DNA of 64,000 nt from Gordionus sp. m RMFG-2023. Lineage: Eukaryota > Nematomorpha > Gordioida > Chordodea > Parachordodidae. Below are positions 1 to 11,047 of the stretch, one piece after another. A program made the position numbers and the translations under genes. The notes beneath the pieces were generated by a model. It had not been told where the DNA came from and ran no database searches. It was given only the letters and a program-made list of their open reading frames with translations. How positions within the stretch are numbered: the stretch's first letter is position 1; every line of letters starts with the position of its first letter. The stretch covers positions 23,855,120-23,919,119 of the forward strand of contig NC_088778.1 in assembly GCF_954871325.1 (NCBI RefSeq). Reading direction: 5' to 3'.

Positions 1-3
1 TGG

Positions 4-198
4 TAGTATTGTTAAACGGCTCGTTTTGAGCAGATTTTTTAAAACGGCTAACTCAATATTTCATCCAGAAAAATATTACGCAAGCCTGAAGATTTTGCCC
101 ATAGAAGGAACAAAAGTTTAGACATATATTATCGAAATTTTGAGGTTTAAGCAGTATATTTCTTGCTAAAATATTGAACGAGCCGTTTAACAACACTA
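4..198. repeat. Foldback MITE, copy 1 (TAGTGTTGTTAAACGGCTC family)
   Basis: The left end reads TAGTATTGTTAAACGGCTCG and the right end is its near reverse complement, CGAGCCGTTTAACAACACTA. TA at both ends suggests a TA target site, as for Tc1/mariner-type MITEs. The interior is also self-complementary, so the element could fold into one hairpin. Related copies or ends are seen at 15955, 18158, 43018, 52414 and 60302. It has no coding capacity. Confidence 0.8.
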
Positions 199-1277
199 GT
201 TTCTGACAATGAAAAATCGTTGTGCCAGAGGATAGTTTTAATCATTATGATAAATGATGGATTATCAACCAATGACATTCACTTAACTGTATCAATTATA
301 AAATCAACAATAACTTTATCAGCAAGTTACTGAGAATGGCATGTACAATATTATTAATTAATTTTGCTTGAATTGAATTGGTCTTTTTGGATGTATTCTC
401 CCTTATACCAAATTAAGATGTTTTTCTATTTCATTAAAACTGTTGGCATGAACATTCTTATAAAATAAAAATACTATTAGAATTTAAAAATGACAATTAC
501 CTTTAAGCAATTTTTGAGATTATAGATACTAGATTTATGTATATATTTTTACAATTTAAACAAATAAATTTGTAGCCACCTTTTGTTTTACAGTAATAAA
601 AATATCTTTCAAATTTTGTTAAGGGAATTATAATTATTGTTATCATGAACATTTTCTTCCAGGGTATTCCATTTCAATAATTGTCTGACCCACTTACATA
701 GATTTGGATATCCATTTGCGATGACATTTTAAATAATTTACACCAGATGATTTAGGTTATAATACAAATTGATAAAAATTATAATTAATTATATTATATT
801 TAAATTTTCATGCTTATAGTTATATTCATTATATTTTTAGGAGTCCACTAAATAAATAATATCACCAAAAATAATAGTGTGCTACATTAGCACACTACTT
901 TAACAACTCTAGAACTTTGCTGGGAGGAGTGATAATCTAGAAGAAGAAGTAAGCTGCATGCTTACAGCAAGGAGAGAGGAAGCTAGGCTACTTATTCCAC
1001 AAAAATAATATTATTTTAATAAGTTTGGACCAAATTTTTCAAAAATATCTAGTGCACTATTGAAACTTAACATGGATAGAGGTATGGTTGAGGAAGGAGG
1101 GGGGGGGGGGGTAGCACTTTTTAAAATACCAAATGTAATAAAATATTGATAGAATTATATCCCATTAGTAATAAAAAAAATTAAAAAAATGTTTATTATT
1201 GTTTTTTACCTAAAAAAACGTTTTTTTCCATTCATAAAAAAATAAATACATCTATTTAAAAATTAAAAACATTTTAC
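199..1277. other. AT-rich stretch without a recognised gene
   Basis: PMS2 should continue here on the minus strand, but I recognise no exon for the rest of its transducer domain or its C-terminal domain. A 13-base G run lies at 1099-1111. The remainder is AT-rich sequence without recognisable coding motifs. Confidence 0.5.
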
Positions 1278-2589
1278 ACACTCTAATTGTTGTTTAGACT
1301 TTGTCTTATCACAATCATATACTTCATTACCAATAGAAGTGTCAATAGTTAAAAGATTATCCAAGGACTTGGGACCAAATATATTTGCAATATTAACTTT
1401 AATGTCCTTAGTGCCATCAATAGATATTACAATATTTTCTTTGCTTTTATTATAATCAGTTAAAAAAATAGATTATATATATCTAAATTACTTTGAAATT
1501 TGGGAATAGCTAGAATTGATATCATTTTTAGTTATTTGATTTATACATTTTATCCTGATTCCTAAAGGTAGCAAAGAATATGTTTGCAACATATAAATCA
1601 TTTTAGAGTATTCACGTTTAATATTATTAAAAAGCTCTTTCCTCCTTACTGGCAAAGAATAGAAAAGATCTTGGATCAGAATGGTAGTGCCTTTCTGTAT
1701 TTTTTAATTATTAGAAATATATTATTTAAATCATGGAAGATAATTACCAAAAAAAAATTCTCCTAATAATTATTTTTTATTTTATGGGGAATAATCTTCC
1801 ACCTACTATTACATATACTTATTTAAAAGTAAAATATAAAATAGAAATTTTAAAAAAATCAGTAGAAAAAGGTTACATGACAAATTCAAAATAGAAACAC
1901 AATGTATACTAAATTAATGATAAACTATAGACCAATCATAACATAACTATAAATTTAAAAAATCCAATTAATTTAAGAGGATAGGGACTTTATAATAAGT
2001 CCATATTTAGTTTAAAAGAGCTTATAAGATAACTTAATACAATTATAAATATTTTAAAAAATTTACTTCTCTAGGATATAAAATTTTTTCTACAATTTTT
2101 CCTTTATTATCAAAAGAGACTTTAAAACTATTCATAGATTGATCCTTTAAATTGCTTTGTTCAGAATTAGTTGTAATTGTAAAGCTTGATGACAGAGCAC
2201 ATAATGAACTTAATGCTTCACCTCTAAATCCGTAGCTGTTTAAATTTCCAATATCATTAAATTTTGCTATTTTTGAAGTATTATGCCTTTGAACTAAAAC
2301 ATTTTTATATAAAATCATTATAGTAAATATACCTATATTAATCAAGCTACTCTCAAATAACCCATCACCATTGTCAGAAATTTCTATAAGAGACAATCCA
2401 TAATCTTTTAATTTTATGACTAATTATGTATAATTTATATTAAACAAAAAAGTATATACCGATGTTTGTGGATCCAGCATCAATGCTATTTTCTAAAAGT
2501 TCTTTGATAGCAGTGTCTAAAGATATTACTACCTGAGCTGAGCATAATGTTAATATTGAAGATTTGTCAAGTTTTTTGATTTTTTTCAT
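1278..2589 (-). CDS. PMS2: PMS2-type MutL homologue, N-terminal ATPase part
   Basis: This is the mismatch-repair ATPase that pairs with MLH1 to form MutL-alpha in the nucleus. Exons in coding order are 2589-2460, 2419-2333, 2293-2067, 1694-1492 and 1443-1278; all phases agree and give 271 residues without a stop. The GHKL motifs are clear: ELLENSIDAGS (catalytic Glu near residue 30, Asn near 34), DNGDG (59-63) and GFRGEALSSLCALS (from 94). DLFYSLPVRRKEL and IKREYSKM then match the PMS2 linker and start of the transducer. PMS2 rather than MLH1 or PMS1 is indicated by SAQVVISLDTA and the LFYSLPVRRKEL-IKREYSKM block. The start is the only ATG just before the conserved IKKLDKSSI. Introns are 40, 39, 372 and 48 nt. 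The 39-nt intron has no stop in frame, so retaining it would only add 13 residues. The rest of the usual roughly 800-residue protein is not recognised downstream, so the gene is either truncated or continues beyond the window edge after a long intron. Confidence 0.9.
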
Positions 2590-3050
2590 TTCACATTCGC
2601 GGCAAATTTATATGAATTACACCACAAAAAATAAATTATTATGGAATCGATATCTTAGTCCATATAAGCTCCTAATTGAAAACAAACAGGCGCATACCCA
2701 AAGGGAGAGGGTAATCCTCCATATTGAAAAATTATCTGTTCCTATGTATACCAAAATTTTCTTCTGCACATCCCACACCCTCCTCTTCAGAAATATTTAT
2801 AAAAAAACTATAAACAACTATTTAGAAAAATTAGAGTTAATAACTTTAAAATAACGACTATATAACTCAAAAATTTTAGAAAGAAAGCGTTTTTATAAAA
2901 AAAGTGAAAACTCTAAATTATTTTTACAAAAATATTATAGAAACCTACAATAATCGAACATAAAGACCTCCAATAAAAGTAAAAACTGGCCTAATAGTGT
3001 CCCAATAAAAAAATCTTGGATACGCCCAGGACACAAATATATATTGGTAT
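2590..3050. other. Upstream flank of PMS2, no gene recognised
   Basis: AT-rich sequence in front of the PMS2 start. A 96-codon open frame on the plus strand (2564-2854) overlaps PMS2 exon 1 on the other strand and resembles nothing I know. I see no clear promoter element. Confidence 0.4.
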
Positions 3051-3110
3051 TAGTGGCGTCACTGGATGGGGGGGGGGGTGAGCATGGGCTCAATCCTCCT
3101 AAAAAATTGA
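3051..3110 (+). mobile_element. Left end of a hAT-like element with G run
   Basis: The sequence AGTGGCGTCACTGGATG followed by 11 G closely matches the left end of the complete element at 3579, including the G run just inside the terminal repeat. No matching right end was found, so this is a fragment or its other half has decayed. A similar end with another G run (GTGCGTACGTAGGAATTT then G12) lies at about 3427-3461. Confidence 0.4.
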
Positions 3111-3578
3111 TTTTTTTTTACACCAAATGTAATTTTATAATGTTAGCTAAAAAAAGAGGGTAACATTGGGTGAGGTTAAAAAAAAATAGATAATTTTGGG
3201 AAATGTAGTTAAAAAAATGAAACTATTTTTTGAACCCCCTGAGATTTTAAAGACTAGATATACCCCTTGGGACTTTTTTTTAATTTAATGACTAGTATTT
3301 AGATAGCTTAAGACAGTTTTTAATTTAAGTGGGCAAAGTAGAGTCTAAAACAGTCCCTTTATTTGTTGCCTCATCACGAATCACATTATAAACGTCATAC
3401 ATATATATATGATAATCTTGATGCAGGTGCGTACGTAGGAATTTGGTCTGGGGGGGGGGGGATAATAAATTTTTTTAAGAAATATCATTGAGCGAAAATT
3501 TATTAGGACTAATAAATATTCTAATACACAATTATAAATTAATGTGAATTATAAAAAAATTATATATATATAAACCAG

Positions 3579-4694
3579 CAGTGGCGTCGCTAGGGGGGGG
3601 GCGCAGGGGTTCGAGGCCCTGGAAAATTTGAATAGCCCCCTGATGCAAAAAAATTTAATATTGTAATTAGCAGAGTTCAAAATAACTAATCAACTGTATA
3701 TTTATATTTTAATTTTATTACCATACCTATTCCTAAAAATATTTTCAAGGTCCAAATAAGTATAATAAAAAGTAAGTAGAAAGATAGTTTATAATCCTCT
3801 ATTATATTTGTTTATAAAATATTAGATAAAATGCCACTTTTATAGACGTATTTGACAGTTATATTATATTACAGCTAATAATATAATGAAATTTACTAAT
3901 AAATGCTATTGATAATAAATATAGTAACAATTTGCTTTTAAGTATTTAACGCCATCTATTAGTTATACAGAATTTTTAAAATTAAACATTTTATTATTCA
4001 TCCTACAATAGATGTAATAAATTTGATATCTTATTTTTTCTTTTTTACGTTAGGAAAGCTATTTTTTTCTTTTTCAAAAACAGTTTTGAGTTAAATTTTT
4101 AATACAAGTATATTTTTGATATTTTTACAAACTACTATTATTTTAAGATATAAAATACCAACTAGAGGTGGTGCGACAAGATATAAAATCTTAATTGTTT
4201 CATCATATCATTCTGTTCCATCATATCATTCTGTTCCTTATTTTATAGTTTAAAAGTGTTTTTGTAATATGGCATCCTTGCCGTGTAAAAAACTCAAGGA
4301 TTCAAAATATTTGCACAATTATTTATTCCAAAGATTTTTAGTGTTTTTATTTTTTCAATTTATCCAACATAATAAATTCTGATACTTGTTTACATCGTGA
4401 GTGTCATGGCTACTACTGCAAATTAACCAGCATATATTATTTGTGTTGCTATGTAATTTAAGATTATTACTATAACGGCTGATATGATTGCAACAATAAT
4501 GGTCAACTGTGTAGTCGTTTATATATTATATATCATTTAAAATGGATGATAATCTTTTAGAAATTTAATATCTCACAATATTTATTAATATAAAACCCCG
4601 CCGAAGGCCGGGCAAAAGCGAAGGGGGGGGCAAAGCCCCCATAAATTTTTTTTAGTTGAGCACCCTGAGATTGTAAAAGCTAGCGACGCCCCTG
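3579..4694. mobile_element. Non-autonomous hAT element with intact 8-bp target duplication
   Basis: The terminal inverted repeats are CAGTGGCGTCGCTAG on the left and the complement of CAGGGGCGTCGCTAG on the right. The element is flanked by a perfect 8-bp direct repeat, TAAACCAG (3571-3578 and 4695-4702). Terminal CAG repeats and an 8-bp target duplication are diagnostic of hAT transposons. It is 1,116 bp long. I see no transposase, so it would need an enzyme supplied in trans. A run of nine G lies directly inside the left repeat, and a GC-rich hairpin (CCCCGCCGAAGGCCGGGC) lies near 4597-4614. Confidence 0.9.
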
Positions 4695-5029
4695 TAAACC
4701 AGCATATAAAAAACAATAAAATAAATGTGAATTAAAAAATATTATCATTGAAAACTATAAAATAAATGTGAATTATAAAATATAAATTGAATATAACCTC
4801 TGAATTTTTTGAGACTTTAAAATTTATATATAAAGTATAAAAAAATTAAATGTTGGAAATATAAATTAATACAAAAAGTTTCTTTGGAATAATTATATTT
4901 TGTATGTTATGAGCTACTTTTTCAATTATTATCCTTGCTTGGCGTTAAATGCCTATGAATATTCAAGAGATCAAAACCATTCAATCTACTTTCAGAAGTT
5001 TTACTTCGTAGGTATGTTTTTCAGAGACT

Positions 5030-5260
5030 TGCAGGCTCGCCCCCTGCCGGAGTATTTTAATTTTTTAAATATACCTGAGCCGGGCCAGAAATTTTTTTAT
5101 AAAAACACCCGGGCTGGGTCTGAAAATTTTTAAAAAAAAAATATTCGGGCCGGACTATATATTTTAAAACTAAATATCTGAAATAGCTGTTATTAGCTAT
5201 ATAAATCAAAAATAAATATAATTTTTTAAAAAAAATCCGACCCATGCTCTGCAAATGGTA
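5030..5260. mobile_element. Relic of a GGCCCGG-rich MITE
   Basis: Repeated motifs such as GAGCCGGGCCAGAAATTTTT and CCCGGGCTGGGTCTG alternate with A/T runs. This is the same texture as the hAT-type MITE at 40014-40409, which is built of CCCGGCCCGAA units. The end ATGCTCTGCAAATG resembles its TGCAGATC terminus. No target duplication is visible. The 77- and 65-codon open frames across it are by-products of the repeats. Confidence 0.45.
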
Positions 5261-5261
5261 C

Positions 5262-5950
5262 CTCTCCAGGGCTCTGTTATTCTTCTTAAAGTAGAAAATG
5301 TTCTCCCATTATACTTATGGGAAGAGTTGCTAATATATATAACCATTTTAATACATTGGGGATATAATCTACAATGTGTTTGAAATAATGCAAACCATAT
5401 TTGGTACTATATCAACCATAGTTAATTTTTTAATCATAGTTATTCAGCTAATAAGGCATCATAAGTTACTTTAACATCTTCATGATAAAAATTTAACAAA
5501 TATATATTTTTTTTCTATCACCATCTGAAAAAGGTTGGGAAAGCTTTTATGGAAGTTCTGCAGATTGGTAAGTGCTGCATGATTAATCAAAAACCATTCA
5601 TTTTTATTTGGGTTATATATGTATCTAAGAGATGGGACATTTGTTTATAATACTCTTCTACTGATCCTATATTAATGTTTTGACGATGAGCTTCTTGCTG
5701 TAGATCATAATCAATTTCTTTTAAATATTAAAAAAATAATTTTAATCCATTATATTATCGAGGTAATAAATTATATAATCATCTAAAGCATCTTTCTAAA
5801 AATATTCTTTACAACTATTATTATGAAACACTGAAATTATACCTAATGTGTGATAAGGTATTTCCTTTTTAATTTAACTCTGCAATGAACATTAATTTGT
5901 TTTTATACCCAGTTTAAAAGTTTCAGAATCTCTTCAAATAACATCATTGA
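5262..5950 (-). mobile_element. hAT-like transposase relic, ZMYM/DUF4371-type C-terminus
   Basis: Read on the minus strand, the piece around 5590-5720 gives SVEEYYKQMSHLLDTYITQI, which resembles the EYYR-FLD-FI-QL segment of the ZMYM-type hAT proteins. The piece around 5270-5340 gives LATLPISI followed, one frame away, by FSTLRRI. That matches the LPVTTA-ERSFSTLRRIKT dimerisation motif of the same family. The reading frame is interrupted at least once between them, so this is a non-functional remnant. The extension to 5950 is a guess. The 600 bp beyond it show nothing recognisable. Confidence 0.5.
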
Positions 5951-6561
5951 AAGTTCTATCAAACACTCAAACATCTTTTAATTTTTCTAAACATCTTTAT
6001 TATTTTTTTTTCGTCTAATGGTATCTTTCCTAAAGTATTATATTTCCATTCTTTTGAATAAATATATCTAAATCCTTGAATTAATTTTGATTAAAACATT
6101 TTAATATTATATATATTAAAATAATTATCTTTGTTAGTAATTTATATTTTTACTCTGATGACATTACCAGGATTAGGTTATCTTATGATACCACTTTACA
6201 TATAATGTTGCAGAAATCAATAGTTTCTAGCAAAAGTGACGTTAATTTAAATTACTTATGATAGAACAAATAGATTCCAAGACTAGTTCAAGCCAATATT
6301 TATTGTTATTTCTACTATTACATAGGAAAATTTCAGTTAGCTATTAAAATTCTTAGGTAGATGTTATTAGCGGATTTTTACCTAACGAATATAGTAACAC
6401 AAGACATTTTAAAATATTTATATTTAATATCTTATGGATGGTTTACTCAAATAACTCATCTCTAACTTTACCTGATCACCAGAGCTCCCGTTAGTCAGCT
6501 ATTGCTGTTCGCTCCCCACCACGTGAAGGTGGGAGATGGATTTTAAGGGAGCATAGAAAGA

Positions 6562-9370
6562 AAAAAAAGAGGAAACATAGATGTGAAAGATTTAAAAAAA
6601 ACCTAAAATCCTCTCAAAAACTAACCTATAAAAAAATTATCTCAAAAAGTAACCATTAAAAAAATACTTTCAAAAACTAAACTTTAAAAAAAATCCTCTC
6701 AAAAAGTAACCTATAAAAAATCCTCTCAAAAACTAAACTTTAAAAAAACTCTCAAAAATAACCTATAAAAAAATTATCTTAAAAACTAACCTATAAAAAA
6801 ATTCTCTCAAAAACTAAACTTTAAAAAAACTCTCAAAAGTAACCTATAAAAAAATTATCTTAAAAACTAACCTATAACAAAATCCTCTCAAAAACTAAAC
6901 TTTAAAAAAACTCTCAAAAAGTAACCTATAAAAAAATTATCTCAAAAATGACCCTATAAAAAAATCATGTCAAAAACTAAACTTTTAAAAAAATCCTCCC
7001 AAAAAGTAAACTTTAAAAAAAATCCTTTCAAAAAGTAACCTATAAAAAAATTATCTCAAAAACTACCCTATAAAAAAATCATCTCAAAAACAACCCTATA
7101 AAAAAATCCTTTCAAAAATTAAACTTTTAAAAAAATCCTCTCAAAAAGTAACCTATAAAAAAATCCTCTCAAAAACTAAACTTTATAAAAATCCTCTCGA
7201 AAAGTAATAAAAAATCATATTTAAATAAAATCCTCACAAAAAGTTACTTATAAAAAAATTATCTCAATAAGTAACCATTAAAAAAATCCTTACAAAAACT
7301 AAACTTTAAAAAAAATCCTCTCAAAAAGTAACCTATAAAAAATCCTCTCAAAAACTAAACTTTAAAAAAATTCTCAAAAGTAAGCTATAAAAAAAATTAT
7401 CTTAAAAACTAACCTATAAAAAAATCCTCACCAAAACTAAACTTTAAAAAAACTCCCAAAAAACTCTCAAAAAGTAATAAAAAATCATATTTAAATAAAA
7501 TCCTCACAAAAAGGTACTTATAAAAAAATTATCTCAAAAACTACCCTATAAAAAAATCATCTCAAAAACTAAACTTTTAAAAAAATCCTCCAAAAAACTA
7601 AACTTTAAAAAAAATCCTCTCAAAAAGTAACCTATAAAAAAATTATCTCAAAAACTACCCTATAAAAAAATTATCTCAAAAACTAAACTTTAAAAAAATC
7701 CTCTCAAAAATTAAACTTTAAAAAAAATCCTCTCAAAAAGTTATAAAAAATCATATTTAAATATAATCCTCACAAAAAGTTACCTATAAAAAAAATTATC
7801 TCAAAAACTACATTATAAAAAAATTATCTCAAAAACTAAACTTTTAAAAAAATCCTCTCAAAAACTAAACTTTAAATAAAATCTTATCCAAAACTAACCT
7901 TTAAAAAAAATCCTGTAAAAAACTTAACCTATAAAAAAATCCTCTCAAAAACTAAACTTAAAAAAAAATCCTCTCAAAAACTAACCTATAAAAAAATCAT
8001 CTTAAAAACTAAACTTTAAAAAAAATCCTCTCAAAAACTAAACTTAAAAAAAAATTCTCTCAAAAAGTAAAAAAAACCTCTCAAATACTAAACTTTAAAA
8101 AATATCTTATCAAAAACTAACCTTTGAAAAAAAACCTCTCAAAAACTAACCTTTAAAAAAAATACTGTCTAAAACTAAACTTTAAAAAAAATCCTCTCAA
8201 AAACCCTCTCTAAAAGTAAGCTATAAAAAAATCCTCTCAAAAACTAAACTTTAAAAAAAATTCTCTCAAAAAGTTAAAAAAACCTCTCAAATACTAAACT
8301 TTAAAAAATATCTTATCAAAAACTAACCTTAAAAAAAACCTCTCAAAAAAAACCTTTAAAAAAAACCTCTCAAAAACTAACCTTTAAAAAAAAAACTGTC
8401 TAAAACTAAACTTTAAAAAAATCCTCTCAAAAATTAAACTTTAAAAAAACTCTCTCTAAAAGTAAGCTATAAAAAAATCCTCTCAAAAACTAAACTTAAA
8501 AAAAATCCTCTCAAAAACTAACCTATAAAAAAATTATCTCAAAAACTAAACTTTAAAAAAAATCCACTCAAAAACTAAATTTTATAAAAATTCTCCCAAA
8601 AAGTAACCTATAAAAAAACCTCCCAAATACTAAACTTTAAAAAAAATATTATCAAAAACTAACCTTTAAAAAAAATCCTGTCAAAAAATATACTTTCAAA
8701 ATAAAATCCTCTCAAAATCTAACCTATAAAAAAATCATCTCAAAAACTAAACTTTAAAAAAAATCCTCTGAAAAACTAAATTTTAAAAAACCCTCTCAAA
8801 AAGTAATCTATAAAAAACCTCTCAAATACTAAACTTTAGAAAAAATGCTCCCAAAAACCAACTTATAAAAAAATCATCTCAAAAACTAAACTTTAAAAAA
8901 AAATTCTATGAAAAACTAAATTTTAAAAAACCCTCTCAAAAAGTAACCTATAAAAAAACCTCTCAAATACTAAACTTTAGAAAAAATGCTCCCAAAAACT
9001 AACTTATAAAAAAATCCTCTAAAAAACTAAATTTTAAAAAAACCCTCTCAAAAAGTAACCTATAAAAAAACCTCTCAAATACTAAACTTTAAAAAAAATC
9101 CTCTCAAAAACTAAACTTTAAAAAAAATTCTCTCAAAAAGTAACCTATAAATAAAAACCTCTCAAAACTTTAAAAAAAATCTTATAAAAAACTAACCTTA
9201 AAAAAATCCTCTCAAAAACTAAACCAAAAAAAATCCTGTCAAAAAATTAATTTTAAAAAATCCTTTCAAAAACTAAATTAAAAAAAAAATCCTTTCAAAA
9301 ACATAACTTTAAAAAAATCCTCAAAAACAAACCTATAAAAAGAATCTTATCAAAAATTTAAAATCAAAAA
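6562..9370 (+). repeat. 28-bp AT-rich satellite, about 2.8 kb
   Basis: About one hundred degenerate tandem units are present. Two subtypes alternate irregularly: CTCTCAAAAACTAAAC plus TTTAAAAAAAAT, and CTCTCAAAAAGTAACC plus TATAAAAAAAAT, each close to 28 bp. Units differ mainly in A-run length and in AACTTT versus CCTATA. A few clusters of several units recur almost unchanged (for example near 8260-8350 and 8800-9080), which suggests higher-order duplication. The plus strand is very rich in A and C and almost lacks G. Confidence 0.92.
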
Positions 9371-10320
9371 CAAAAAAAAAGTAAACAAAATTAAAATCAT
9401 AAATATAAAATACATAAATAAAATATATATAAATAACAAAAATAAAACCTAAAAATAAATCAAACATAAAAACCAAAAATAATTAAAATGTAAAGCAAAA
9501 AAAGAAAAGAAAAATTAATAATAATAAACAAAAATACAAAAAAACATAAGAAAACATAAAATTAATCAAAATAAAAAAAATTAATACAAAACAAAAACAA
9601 AATAAAAAATATAAATTAAATATAAAAATAAAAACTATATCAAATATATAATAATAAAAGCAAAAATTAAATCTATTATAATGACAAAAAAACAAAAACA
9701 TAAACAAAATGAAAAACAAAAAAAAAACATAAAAAAAATTATATCAAAAAAAAAATAAATTAATTAAAATCACATACCAAAAACTAAAACTAATAATATA
9801 TATCAAAAATAAAACAAACATAACAAAAAAATCAAAATAAAAAACAAAAAAAATCAAAACAAAATGAAAAACAAAATAAAATTAAAAATAACAATCAAAG
9901 TCAAATACAAAATTTAAAATAAAAAACATTAAAAAAAGAAATCAAAATATAATATTATAATCAAATACAATGATAAAAATAAAAAAAATCTAAAAACACA
10001 AACAAAATTAAAATTAAAACATATAATTACAAAAAGAAAAACAAAATGAATAATAAAAACAATTAATAAATGAAAAATAAAACAAAAAAAAATAAAGACA
10101 AAAATGAAAATTAAAAAAAAATCAAAAATAACTAAAAAATCACAAGTAACAAAAAAATATCAAAAACATAAAAAAAGAAATAAAAATATCAAAATCACAT
10201 ACAATTATAAAAACAAAAAAGCAAAAATAAAAAACAAAAAAAAGCAAAAAATAGCAAAAATAAAAATCTAATCAAAATTAACACAAAAACATAAAATAAC
10301 AAAATTAAAAACAAAAATAA
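9371..10320 (+). repeat. A-rich low-complexity tract following the satellite
   Basis: The sequence is built of AAAAC, AAAAT and ATAAAA words without a stable period, with very little G. It continues the strand bias of the satellite. It probably arose by decay or slippage of similar simple sequence. Open frames on the complementary strand are Phe/Tyr/Leu-rich artefacts of this composition. Confidence 0.8.
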
Positions 10321-10800
10321 AATAAAATCATAAATAAAAGAAAAAAGAATCTAAAAGAAGAGTACAGAAAAGAACAGAAAAATAAAAATAAAAAATTACT
10401 GAATAAAAAAAATAGAAATAAAAGAAAAACGAAAAGTATAGTAAAATAAAAAGTGAAGAGAAAGTAAAGAGAAAAGGAAAAGGCTTAAAAAGAGAAAGAA
10501 AGAAAAAATAAAAGTAAAAAAGCAAAGAAAAAAGTTTAAAAAAAGTGAAAAGAAAAATAAAGGAAAAATTAAAAGTAAAATAAAAAGAAATAGAAAAGAG
10601 AGGAAAAATAAAAGAAAAAAGAATAGTAAAAAGAAAATTAAAGGAAATAGAAAAAAAAAGTAAAATGAAATAAGAAAATTGAAGGAAGGGAAAGGGAAAA
10701 TTATAAATAATCGAGAAATATAAGAAAAGTAAAAATGAAACTAAAATGAATAGATAAGAATAAAAAAGAAAATAATAGGCGAGGAAATATCTAAATTTAA
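10321..10800 (+). repeat. Polypurine (A+G) tract, about 480 bp
   Basis: The plus strand here is nearly pure purine with scattered T, made of words such as AGAAAAAG, AAAGTAAA and GGAAAG. It begins sharply after the A/C-rich tract and ends sharply before the C-rich segment. Such tracts can form triplexes or stable R-loops, but that is inference. The 159-codon frame on the other strand reflects composition, not a gene. Confidence 0.75.
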
Positions 10801-10980
10801 ACCCCAACCCTACCCCCTATTCTAACCCTAAACAATATATATATTTATTCTCACCAAAATACCACCCCACCCCAACCCCATTCCCCTAATAAAACCCAAA
10901 ACCTTATATTGTAAAACATTAATACTATAACACATTAACACCCAACCTCTCCCAAATCCCATCCCTACTACCTACAAACA
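10801..10980 (+). other. C-rich segment ending the asymmetric block
   Basis: Words such as AACCCCAACCCTACCCC, TCTAACCCTAAAC and CACCCCACCCCAACCCC appear. One copy of CTAACCCTAA is telomere-like, but there is no tandem array. This closes a 4.4-kb block in which the plus strand stays poor in one base class at a time (first G, then pyrimidines, then G again). Confidence 0.6.
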
Positions 10981-11047
10981 TGAGCCTATAGCTCCCCTAT
11001 CAACCTAAAATATATTATATAATAAAATAATAAATATACTATTGTCC

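Noticed and set aside
2564-2854. 96-codon open frame on the plus strand
   Set aside because: Overlaps PMS2 exon 1 on the other strand and has no recognisable motif.
9483-9719. 78-codon open frame on the minus strand
   Set aside because: Phe/Ile/Leu-rich translation of the A-rich low-complexity tract, with no splice or start context.
10328-10807. 159-codon open frame on the minus strand
   Set aside because: It reads the complement of the polypurine tract and is almost entirely Phe, Ser, Leu and Tyr, an expected artefact of composition.
10801-10980. Telomeric or subtelomeric repeat
   Set aside because: Only one CTAACCCTAA-like word and otherwise irregular C-rich sequence; no tandem array.
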